A DNA stretch of 64,000 nt from Lichenibacterium dinghuense (GTDB lineage Bacteria > Pseudomonadota > Alphaproteobacteria > Rhizobiales > Beijerinckiaceae). This document shows, piece by piece, positions 56,549 through 64,000 of this stretch. Both the position numbers and the translations under genes were made by a program. The notes beneath the pieces are model-generated. The model ran no database searches. It was not told the origin of the DNA and saw only the letters and a list, made by a program, of their open reading frames with translations. The stretch spans positions 4,413,501 through 4,477,500 of the forward strand of contig NZ_JAJLMN010000001.1 in NCBI RefSeq assembly GCF_021730615.1, read 5' to 3'. Position 1 is the stretch's first letter. Every line of letters begins with the position of its first letter.

Positions 56549-59442
56549 CGGCCTCGCTGCGCCGCCTCGCGGCCGGGTCCGAGGCGGGCGCCTACTACAC
56601 CAACGACGCCGCGCGCGAGGCCAAGCCGCGGAACAGGGACGAGTATTATGCCCGCGACGGGGCCGGCACATGGTGGTCGACCGGCGAGACCGTGGTCCGG
56701 CACGGGGCACCGATCGACCGCGGCTCCTTCCGCGCCCTCTGCGCCGGGCAGCACCCCGGCACCGGCGCGCCGCTCGTGCGCGGCGCCGGGCCGGGCCACT
56801 GGGCTGGCCTTGACCTGACCCTCACCCCCGGCAAGTCGGTGTCGCTGCTCTGGGCCGCCGGCACGGCCGAGCAGCGTGCCGCCGTTGAGGCCGCGCATCG
56901 GCGGGCCGTCGAGGCTGCGCTCGGCTTCGTCGAGCGGGAGGGCCTCGTGCTGGTCCGCTCGGGCGCAGGGGGCAAGCGGAAGGACCGGCCGTCCGACCTC
57001 ATCGTCGCCCGCTACGACCACTACACCACGCGCGAGGGCGACCCCAACATCCACACCCACGCCGTGGTGATGAACGTCGCCGGGGCGCGGCACGCCTCGA
57101 CCCGCTACAAGGCCAGCCACCTCACCATCGAGCCTGCCGAGGTGTTCCGCTGGCAGCACGCCATCGGGGCCGGGTACCGCGCGGCGATGGCGGAGGCCTT
57201 GGCCGAGCAGGGCTTCGCGTTCCGCCCCGCCGGCCGCGGCCAGTACGAGGTCCGCGGCGTGCAGGAGGACCTGATCGAGACCTTCTCCAAGCGCTCGCGG
57301 CAGATCGAGGCGCGCGTCGGCCGCGCGGCCAGCGGCGCCCAGAAGGAGATCGCCGCCCTGGCAACCCGCGGTTCGAAGGACCTCGTGCCGAGCGGCGAGG
57401 AACTGGAGGCGCGCTGGCGGACGGAGTTCGCTCAGCACGACGTCGACGTCTGGGCGGCGGCCCTGGCGTCGGAGCGCATCAGGGACGTCGAGCGAGACCG
57501 CACGCCGGAGCGCGAGCGCCTTCCGGACCTCGACCCGCCCGAGATCGCCGGCGACACGCCGGTGGCGCGCGCGGCCTCGGCGCTGTTCCGTCACGAGAGC
57601 GTGGTGACGCGCTCTGACTTGCTCGGCGCCGCCCTTGTCGAGGCGGGGCTGAAGGGGATCGGCATCGCGCCGGTCTATGTCGAGCTGGAGCGCCTGGAGC
57701 GAGAGGGCACGCTGCTGCGGCTCGGCCCGGAGCGGGACGACGCGCGGCGCTGGACCACGCCCTCCATCGCCGCGGTCGAGGCGGCCATGCTGCGGGCCGC
57801 GAACCGACCAGCCGAGCGGATGTGGATCACGGAGCCCGGTCTCGACGCCGCGCTGGCGCGGGCGCCGCACCTCGCGGACGAGCAGCGCGACGCCGTGCGC
57901 CGGGCGGCGAGCCCGGACGGGATCAGCGTCATCGAGGCCGGGGCCGGGACCGGCAAGACCACCGCGGCCCGCGTCATCGCGGACGCGGCGCGGGCGTCCG
58001 GACTGAAGGTCGTCGGCCTCGCCCCGAGCTGGGTCGCGGCGGACGAGCTGGGCAAATCGGTCGGCATCGACGCGCAGGCGATCGCCAAGTGGCGCGCCGA
58101 CGACCGGAGAGGCCGCGCGGCGCCGCTCGATGCCGACACGCTGCTGCTAGTCGACGAGGCCGGCATGGTGTCGATGCGCGACATGGCCGCCCTCACGATC
58201 GCGGCGCGGGACGCCGGCGCCAAGCTCGTGCTGCTCGGCGACTCGCGCCAGCTCGAATCCGTGCCGGGCGGCAGCGCGCTGCGGGCAGTGACCGAGGTGG
58301 TGCGCCAGAACGCCGTGATGGAGGCGGTGCGGCGACAGGAGGTCAACTGGCAGCGCGCCGCTTCGGTCGTGATGGCGCGCGGCGATGCCGAGGCGGGCCT
58401 GCGCGCCTATGCGGGGCGGGGCCGGCTCGAGACCGTGCCGGGCGTCGAGGGCGCGATGCGGCGCGTCGTCGAGCGCTGGCAGGAGCTGCGGGCCGAGCAC
58501 GGCGACGACGTGCTGCTCATCACGCGCCGCAACGCCGACGCCACGCGGCTGAACGGGGCCGTACGCGAGGTGCTGCGGGCGGAGGGGCGCCTCAGAGGCG
58601 ACGACATCGCACTGCTCTCGACCGACCGCGAGGGCAACCTCGTCGCCTTGCCGCTCGCGCCGGGCGACCTCCTCCGCTTCGGCGACACACTGCCGGAGCT
58701 GCGCATCCGCAACGGCACCCGCGGCACGGTCGAGGCGGTCAGGCCCGATGCGGACGGCAGCGCGATTTTGCTGGTGTGCCTGGAGGACGGCCGCACCGTC
58801 CAGCAGCCCTGGGGCGCCTTCGCCCGGCCGGCGCCGGGGCGAGAGGCGCGCCCACCCCGGGTCGTGCACGCCTATGCGGGGACGGCCTATTCGGTGCAGG
58901 GCCGCACTGCGGCGGCGAGCGTGCACTACGTCGGGGCGGCACCGGACGCGCGAGAGGTCTACGTGGCGCTGACGCGCCACCGGCACGACGTGCGCATCGT
59001 CGTCGAGCGCGACCGGCTCGACGCCGCCTGTCGGCAGCGCCAGGCCGACCCGCGCATGGCGCCGACCGCGAGCGCGCTGGAGGAGCGGCTGTTCGCCGAG
59101 GCGAGCCGGTATGGCGAGAAGGCCAACGTGGTCGACTTCGTGGCCGACCGGGCGCGCTTCGCGGCGACCGGCTTCGTGACGCAGCCAGACGAGCGGGTAG
59201 ACCGGCGCGGGTCGCGGCTGATCGAGGCCGCGCGCGCCCTGCGCGAGGCGCTGGCGATCTCAAGCGTGCGCGAGGGCGTGGTGGCGCCGCTGTGGCGGCT
59301 GATGGAGAACGGGCGCCGGCTCGTGCCGCCGCTGCCCGGCCGGCTCACGGAGACGATCCGCCGGATGCAGCGGGGGCCGGAACGGGACCCGTCGCGCGGG
59401 CGGGAGAAGATGCCCGAACGGGAGGTCGGCATCGAGCGGTGA
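56545..59442 (+). CDS. MobF-type conjugative relaxase-helicase (TraA/TrwC-like)
   Basis: A 965-residue protein. The N-terminal relaxase has the paired Tyr in GAYYTNDAA (about 17-18) and DEYYARDG (about 30), LTLTPGKSVSLLW and the metal His cluster DPNIHTHAVVMNV (about 165-177). From about residue 440 follows a RecD-like helicase: Walker A AGAGTGKTTAARVI (about 467-480), Walker B LLLVDEAGMVSM, GDSRQLESVPGG, and YVALTRHRHDVRIVV near the end. It nicks and unwinds the transferred strand. The GTG start overlaps the small accessory gene. Length is somewhat short of 1100+ residue TraA proteins. Confidence 0.92.
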   Translation: MTASLRRLAAGSEAGAYYTNDAAREAKPRNRDEYYARDGAGTWWSTGETVVRHGAPIDRGSFRALCAGQHPGTGAPLVRGAGPGHWAGLDLTLTPGKSVSLLWAAGTAEQRAAVEAAHRRAVEAALGFVEREGLVLVRSGAGGKRKDRPSDLIVARYDHYTTREGDPNIHTHAVVMNVAGARHASTRYKASHLTIEPAEVFRWQHAIGAGYRAAMAEALAEQGFAFRPAGRGQYEVRGVQEDLIETFSKRSRQIEARVGRAASGAQKEIAALATRGSKDLVPSGEELEARWRTEFAQHDVDVWAAALASERIRDVERDRTPERERLPDLDPPEIAGDTPVARAASALFRHESVVTRSDLLGAALVEAGLKGIGIAPVYVELERLEREGTLLRLGPERDDARRWTTPSIAAVEAAMLRAANRPAERMWITEPGLDAALARAPHLADEQRDAVRRAASPDGISVIEAGAGTGKTTAARVIADAARASGLKVVGLAPSWVAADELGKSVGIDAQAIAKWRADDRRGRAAPLDADTLLLVDEAGMVSMRDMAALTIAARDAGAKLVLLGDSRQLESVPGGSALRAVTEVVRQNAVMEAVRRQEVNWQRAASVVMARGDAEAGLRAYAGRGRLETVPGVEGAMRRVVERWQELRAEHGDDVLLITRRNADATRLNGAVREVLRAEGRLRGDDIALLSTDREGNLVALPLAPGDLLRFGDTLPELRIRNGTRGTVEAVRPDADGSAILLVCLEDGRTVQQPWGAFARPAPGREARPPRVVHAYAGTAYSVQGRTAAASVHYVGAAPDAREVYVALTRHRHDVRIVVERDRLDAACRQRQADPRMAPTASALEERLFAEASRYGEKANVVDFVADRARFAATGFVTQPDERVDRRGSRLIEAARALREALAISSVREGVVAPLWRLMENGRRLVPPLPGRLTETIRRMQRGPERDPSRGREKMPEREVGIER

Positions 59443-59628
59443 GCGCCGGGACTGTCCGGCCTGGGCGGAGCCTGTCGGGCGCGACATCCCGGCGGGACCG
59501 GCCAAGACATGCCGGAGCGGGTGCGGCTGGCGGCGAGCGGGAGAGAGTGAGGGGGCTTGGAAGGGAGGCCGTGACGGGGACGAGGCTGGAGAGAGAGGCT
59601 CTCCGGCGCCCCGGCTCGGATCGATCCC

Positions 59629-60834
59629 ATGTCGCAGATCATCACCTCGGCCGCCGCCCGCACCGCTCCGGCCGCATCCGGCTATCGCGTCGACCCCTTC
59701 CGCGGGAACCGCGTCGGCCGCGTGTCGTCGGAGTGGTTCTCCCGCCCCGCCGACCAGCGCTTCCTGTCGCTGTCCGACCTGCACGGCTCCGTGAAGGGCC
59801 GCGCCGAGCACTCGCGCGCCCGCACACTGGAGAGCCGCGACGTGCGGGTCGAGGCCCGGCGCGACGACGGCGACCGCCTAAGCCTCATCCTGCCCGGCGA
59901 GCCCGGGCCGGTCGCCCCGACGCACTGGAGCTTCGGCCAGCTCGCCAGCCTCGTCGGTGCCCCGGCCGGCTACCTGCGCCAGCTCCCGGCCGCGGTCGCC
60001 GCCATCAACCTTCAGTACGGGCTGAGCCACCACCGGGCCGAAATGGTGAAGAGCTACACGTCTCACCACGGCCGCACGGAGCTGCGGGCCATCACCGGGC
60101 CGGACTACGGCCGCATCCCCGATCACGAACTCGTCGAGGCGGTGATGCGCATCGCCGGGGACGGTGCGGGCGAGACGCGCTGGAAGGTGCCGGGCACGCT
60201 CGACTGGTCGACGATGACCTACAATCCGCGCGTCGACGTCACGGCCGACACGACGACGCTCTACGCGTCGGACCGGGACGTGTTCCTGTTCCTGTGCGAC
60301 GACCTCAACCCGATCGAGGCCGGCCGGCTGCCGAACGGCGAGCCCGACCTGTTCTTTCGCGGCTTCTACTGTTGGAACTCCGAGGTCGGCGCCCGCACGC
60401 TCGGCATCGCCTCGTTCTACCTGCGCGCCGTATGCATGAACCGCAATCTCTGGGGGGTCGAGCAATTCGAGGAAGTAACGATCCGCCACTCGAAATACGC
60501 TGCGCACCGCTTCGCCGCCGAGGCCGCGCCGGCGCTGCAGGCCTTCGCCGACTCCTCCGCGGCCGGCTTCGTATCGGGCGTGAAGGCGGCGCGCGAGCGC
60601 GTGGTGGCGCGCAGCGACGAGGAACGATCCGAGTTCCTGCGCAAGCGCGGCTTCTCGAAGGGCGACACCGCGAAGGTGATCGAGGCGGTGCTGGTCGAGG
60701 AGGGCCACCCGCCCGAGAGCGTGTTCGACTTCGTGCAGGGTATCACCGCGTTGGCGCGGGCCGAGCCGCGCCAGGACGCCCGGCTCGACGTCGAGCTGAA
60801 GGCCAAGAAGCTGATGGACCAGGTTGCGGCCTGA
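59629..60834 (+). CDS. DUF932-family plasmid/phage-type protein
   Basis: A 401-residue soluble protein of the DUF932 type often found on plasmids. Stretches include THWSFGQLASLVGAPAGYLR, YTSHHGRTELRAITGPDYGR, DRDVFLFLCDDLNPIEAG, FYCWNSEVGARTLGIASFY and NRNLWGVEQFEEV. The role is unknown; some members were linked to replication or transfer. It lies about 190 bases after the relaxase and precedes the ParB-like gene on the same strand. Confidence 0.8.
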   Translation: MSQIITSAAARTAPAASGYRVDPFRGNRVGRVSSEWFSRPADQRFLSLSDLHGSVKGRAEHSRARTLESRDVRVEARRDDGDRLSLILPGEPGPVAPTHWSFGQLASLVGAPAGYLRQLPAAVAAINLQYGLSHHRAEMVKSYTSHHGRTELRAITGPDYGRIPDHELVEAVMRIAGDGAGETRWKVPGTLDWSTMTYNPRVDVTADTTTLYASDRDVFLFLCDDLNPIEAGRLPNGEPDLFFRGFYCWNSEVGARTLGIASFYLRAVCMNRNLWGVEQFEEVTIRHSKYAAHRFAAEAAPALQAFADSSAAGFVSGVKAARERVVARSDEERSEFLRKRGFSKGDTAKVIEAVLVEEGHPPESVFDFVQGITALARAEPRQDARLDVELKAKKLMDQVAA

Positions 60835-60988
60835 CGCTCTCTTTGCCCCTTCGGCCGACCCGTCCGGCTCTTCCGTCCCCGCCTTCCTCTGCCTCGGACC
60901 CCTGAGAGGCAGAGGGGAGCGGGGATCGTCGTGACGGGAACGGGAGGGACGAGAGAGGCTCGGCCCCGCCCGTCATGGACGGACCATC

Positions 60989-63136
60989 ATGGGCAAGATC
61001 ACATTCGGACCCGCGCAGATGCTGCCGCTCGACAAGCTGGTGGCCTCGGCCGCGAGCGTGCGGCGCGTCGGGGCGGGGATGAGCCTCGCGGACCTCGCCG
61101 ACGACATCGGCCGCCGCGGGCTCCTGCAGTCGCTCAGCGTGCGGCCGCTGCTAGACGAGGCCGGGACCGAGACGGGCCGCTACGCCGTCGTGGCGGGCGG
61201 ACGGCGCCTCGCGGCGCTGCAGATGCTCGTCCGGGCGAAGCGCCTGAACAAGACCGCGCCCGTGCCCTGCACGGTCGGGCGCGCCGAGGTCGCGGCCGAG
61301 GAGGACAGCCTCGCCGAGAATACCATGCGCGAGGCGCTTCACCCGCTCGACCAGTTCCGCGCCTTCCGCGCCCTGCGCGAGGAACGCGGCCTCGGCGAGG
61401 AGGAGATCGCGGCCCGCTTCTTCGTCACCCCGACCGTGGTGCGCCAGCGCCTCAGGCTCGCAGCCGTGTCGCCGAAGCTCCTCGACTTCTACGCCGAGGG
61501 CGAGCTGACGCTGGAGCAGCTGATGACCTTCGCGGCCACGAGCGACCACCCCCGCCAGGAGGCGGCCTGGGACGCCCTGTGCCGCAGCCACACCCGGGAG
61601 CCCTGGGCCATCCGGCGCCTGCTGGCCGAGGGCGCCGTCCGGGCCTCCGACAAGCGGGCCCTCTTCGTCGGGCTCGCGAGCTACGAGGCGGCGGGTGGTG
61701 TCGTCGAGCGCGACCTCTTCGACGAGGACGAAGGCGGCTATCTGCGCGATGTAATGCTTTTGGCGCGTCTGGCGGGAGAAAAGCTCGATGCCGAGGCCGA
61801 GCGGGTCCGCGGCGAGGGCTGGCTGTGGATCGATGCCGGCATCGACCTGCCCTATGGGCACCTGTTCGGGCTGCGGCGGCTCAGCTCCGAGGCTGTGCCG
61901 CTCGACGATACGCTGCAGGCCGAGCACGACCGGCTGCGGGCGGAGGCCGACGCGCTCGAGGCCGACTATGCCACAGCCGAGGACATGCCGGAGGCGGCCG
62001 ACCGGACCCTCACCGCGTTGGAAGCGCGGCTGGCCGAAATCGCGGCCGAGGCGCGGGCCTTCGATCCGGCCGAGGTGGCGCGGGCCGGCGCCTTCGTCAG
62101 CATCGGCCATGACGGCGCGCTCAGGATCGAGCGCGGCTACGTGCGCCCGGCCGACGAGCCGCCCGCGCCGGAGGCGGAGGATGGGACCAACGCGGTCGAT
62201 TCGAACGGCGGGGGCGAGCTGTCAGCCTCGGGTGCGGCGGCGTCAGCCGCAGCGCGGACGCAGGGTGACGAGGCGCTGCACGGCGCGCCGGAGCCCGACG
62301 AGGATGAGCCGGACGACGGCGGCCGCCTGCCCGAGCGGCTGATGACGGAGCTGACGGCGCACCGCACCCTGGCGCTACGGGCTGCCCTGTCGGCGGACCC
62401 AGACGCCGCGCTGCTGGCCCTGCTGCACGCGCTCGCGCTGCGGGCCTTCTACTCTGGCGCAGCCGAGACCTGCCTGGAGGTCGACGTGCGCAGCGCCGGG
62501 CTCGCCGGCTTCGCGCCGGGGCTGGGCGACGCCGCACCCGCCCGCGCCCTGGCGGAGCGGCCCGCACATTGGCAGCGGCTGCTGCCGCGGCAGGCCCGGG
62601 ACCTGTGGTCCGCCCTCGTCGAAATGGACGTCGACAGTCGGGCGGCGCTGCTCGCCGTCTGCGTCGGGCGCAGCGTCAACGCCGTCGTGCAGCCCTGGGA
62701 TCGCCGGACCGGCGCCGTCGCCCAGGCCGACAACCTCGCCGCCCATCTCGGGCTCGACATGGCGTCGGGGGACGGCTGGACGCCGACGGTCGGCAACTAT
62801 CTCGGGCGGGTCACCAAAGCGCGCATCCTCGCCGCGGTGCGCGAGGCGCGGGGCGCGGCCGCGGCCGAGCGCATCGCGTCCTCACGCAAGCCCGAGATGG
62901 CCGAGGCCGCCGAGCGTTTGCTCGCCGGCACGGGCTGGCTGCCGACGCCGCTGCGCACGCCGGGGATGGCCCCGACCGGGATCGAGCCGGACCGGGACGT
63001 CGGCGGCGGCGCTGCGGCGGGGCCCGACGCCGGCGCGGTCCGGGAAGCCGTGGACGGACCCGAGGAGGTGAACGTGCTCGACGGTGCGCCCACGGCCCTG
63101 GAGGTGCGCGAGGCGATGCTGGTCGCGGCCGAGTAG
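60989..63136 (+). CDS. Large ParB/Srx-type plasmid partition protein
   Basis: A 715-residue ParB-like protein. The N-terminal nuclease/CTPase-like domain has LPLDKLVASAASVRR and DSLAENTMREALHPLDQF, the ENxxR-type motif. The central helix-turn-helix is EIAARFFVTPTVVRQRLRLA and the following EGELTLEQLMTFAATSDHP is typical for plasmid ParB proteins. The remaining C-terminal half is long and poorly conserved, with an acidic low-complexity break at about 390-430. Typical of alphaproteobacterial plasmid or ICE backbones, where it follows DUF932. Confidence 0.82.
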   Translation: MGKITFGPAQMLPLDKLVASAASVRRVGAGMSLADLADDIGRRGLLQSLSVRPLLDEAGTETGRYAVVAGGRRLAALQMLVRAKRLNKTAPVPCTVGRAEVAAEEDSLAENTMREALHPLDQFRAFRALREERGLGEEEIAARFFVTPTVVRQRLRLAAVSPKLLDFYAEGELTLEQLMTFAATSDHPRQEAAWDALCRSHTREPWAIRRLLAEGAVRASDKRALFVGLASYEAAGGVVERDLFDEDEGGYLRDVMLLARLAGEKLDAEAERVRGEGWLWIDAGIDLPYGHLFGLRRLSSEAVPLDDTLQAEHDRLRAEADALEADYATAEDMPEAADRTLTALEARLAEIAAEARAFDPAEVARAGAFVSIGHDGALRIERGYVRPADEPPAPEAEDGTNAVDSNGGGELSASGAAASAAARTQGDEALHGAPEPDEDEPDDGGRLPERLMTELTAHRTLALRAALSADPDAALLALLHALALRAFYSGAAETCLEVDVRSAGLAGFAPGLGDAAPARALAERPAHWQRLLPRQARDLWSALVEMDVDSRAALLAVCVGRSVNAVVQPWDRRTGAVAQADNLAAHLGLDMASGDGWTPTVGNYLGRVTKARILAAVREARGAAAAERIASSRKPEMAEAAERLLAGTGWLPTPLRTPGMAPTGIEPDRDVGGGAAAGPDAGAVREAVDGPEEVNVLDGAPTALEVREAMLVAAE

Positions 63137-63233
63137 CCGGTCCCTCGTGGGGTGGCCTCGCGCAGTCCCGTCCCGCCGCGGCCCGTGCCGCGGCGGACTT
63201 CCGCCTTTCCCCCGACAACGATGGAGGCGCGTC

Positions 63234-64000
63234 ATGGACCACCCTCGCGGCGGCGCCCGCGACCTGTCGGAGGCGCTGGCGGCCCGCGCCGAGGACCTGT
63301 GCCGGCGCTACCTGCCGGGCGGCCGCCGCAACGGCGCCTACTGGACCGTCGGCGACGTGCACGGCACGCCCGGGCGCAGCCTGTTCGTGCGCCTGGTCGG
63401 GCCGGCCTCGGGCCGCGGGGCCGCCGGCCGCTGGTGCGACGCCGCCACCGGCCAGCGCGGCGACCTGCTCGACCTCATCGCCCTGAACCGTGGCCACGCC
63501 CGCCTGCGCGACGTCCTGGACGAGGCACGGTCCGTGCTGGCGCTCCCGCCCGCGGCCCCCCGGCCCGCGACCTGGGCGTCGGCGTCCGGGCAGCGCGCCG
63601 ACACCGTCGAGGCGGCGCGGCGGCTGTATCGCGCCGGGCGGCCCATCCGCGGCACGCCGGCGGAGCGCTACCTCGCCGCCCGGGGCATCGCGCTCGACGG
63701 CGACGCGGCAGCCGTGCTGCGCTTCCACCCCGCCGCACACTATCGCGACGCCCCGGGCGACCCGCGCCGCAGCTTACCGGCGCTGCTCGCCCCCGTCATC
63801 GACCTCGCCGGCACGCTGACCGGCCTGCACCGCACCTTCCTCGACCCGCGGCCCGGCCGGGGCGCCGACGCGGGGCTGCTCGGCAAGGCGCCGATCGCGT
63901 CGCCGCGCCGCTCGCTCGGCCGTCTCGCCGGCCAGGGCGTCCACCTTCGCCGGGGCGACGGGACGGCGTGGCTCGTCGGCGAGGGCATCGAGACGGCGCT
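63234..64000 (+). CDS. Toprim/primase-type protein of plasmids (partial, 3' end outside window)
   Basis: The first 255 residues are visible. They contain a region like a DnaG/CHC2 zinc-less N-terminus (RWCDAATGQRGDLLDLIAL), AERYLAARGIALDGD, the fold-starting DLAGTLTGLHRTFLDPRPG and, at the very end, WLVGEGIETA, the first Toprim motif. Such DUF7146-Toprim proteins are plasmid primases. Start ATG 63234, with GGAGG ten bases earlier. It ends at the right edge of the window. Confidence 0.8.
   Translation, partial: MDHPRGGARDLSEALAARAEDLCRRYLPGGRRNGAYWTVGDVHGTPGRSLFVRLVGPASGRGAAGRWCDAATGQRGDLLDLIALNRGHARLRDVLDEARSVLALPPAAPRPATWASASGQRADTVEAARRLYRAGRPIRGTPAERYLAARGIALDGDAAAVLRFHPAAHYRDAPGDPRRSLPALLAPVIDLAGTLTGLHRTFLDPRPGRGADAGLLGKAPIASPRRSLGRLAGQGVHLRRGDGTAWLVGEGIETA

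Noticed and set aside
1-64000. CRISPR arrays, tRNA and rRNA genes
   Set aside because: No regularly spaced direct repeats were seen, and no tRNA-like cloverleaf or rRNA sequence was noticed on either strand by eye; a tRNA scan could still find one.

Overview
The window is very GC-rich and densely packed, with stop-start overlaps such as ATGA and GTGA and many GTG or TTG starts. Gene content (SorAB, TsdBA, YeiH, COG4280, COG4705, a TraA/MobF relaxase followed by a ParB-like protein and a Toprim primase) suggests an alphaproteobacterium of the Hyphomicrobiales, close to Methylobacterium. This is inferred from gene content only; there is no rRNA or tRNA. Nearly everything looks accessory: a stress and detoxification archipelago ending in a conjugation/plasmid module. 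I see no CRISPR array and no core housekeeping operon.

Region 1 (1-7941, minus strand) is sulfur chemistry: thiosulfate dehydrogenase tsdBA (tsdA runs off the left edge), a LysR-type protein reduced to its DNA-binding domain, an orphan periplasmic binding protein, a Tat-exported DsrE-like protein, a ClC channel overlapping a cytosolic sulfite-oxidase-family molybdoenzyme, and a YeiH-type exporter. Region 2 (8142-13250, plus strand) is an arsenic operon (arsR, an arsC-arsN fusion, arsB, arsH) followed by the periplasmic sulfite dehydrogenase sorAB.

Region 3 (13348-28909) is the most striking part: a fluoride-response island. Four sequences on the minus strand match the fluoride (crcB-type) riboswitch aptamer, at about 15279-15343, 20322-20369, 22984-23031 and 28864-28909. 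They precede (i) a fluoride-type CLC antiporter fused to DUF190; (ii) a run of three universal-stress proteins with two small unknown genes, ending in crcB; (iii) a 66-residue unknown, an extra enolase (the classic fluoride target), an 81-residue unknown and a DUF1275 membrane protein; and (iv) two MutS-like ATPases followed by a LysR regulator, a Fet4-like protein and an MFS transporter. Export, target replacement and stress or repair functions therefore seem to share one ligand signal.

Region 4 (29183-49053) starts with unknown, phosphatase-like, RpiR and Crp/Fnr genes, then becomes a large copper-resistance region: CusF-like proteins, a cupredoxin, two multicopper oxidases, a TolC-type lipoprotein, CueR, the P-type ATPase CopA, CopZ, CopB, two b561 cytochromes and several small secreted proteins. 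Three MerR/CueR-type promoter dyads and several palindromic repeats lie here, together with a decayed katG remnant. Region 5 (48673-53042) holds a PepSY protein, a COG4705 membrane protein, an OmpR/HK two-component system and a PAP2 phosphatase; a repeated TTACC-N4-AGTA box lies beside their promoters.

Region 6 (53276-64000) has a COG4280 membrane protein with a dyad operator, a dedA pseudogene split by a 1003-bp IS481-type element whose ends and 6-bp target duplication can be read, an AT-rich palindromic spacer, and a mobilisation/replication module (small putative DNA-binding protein, MobF relaxase-helicase, DUF932 protein, ParB-like protein, Toprim primase cut by the right edge). The last module suggests that the window comes from a plasmid or integrative conjugative element.
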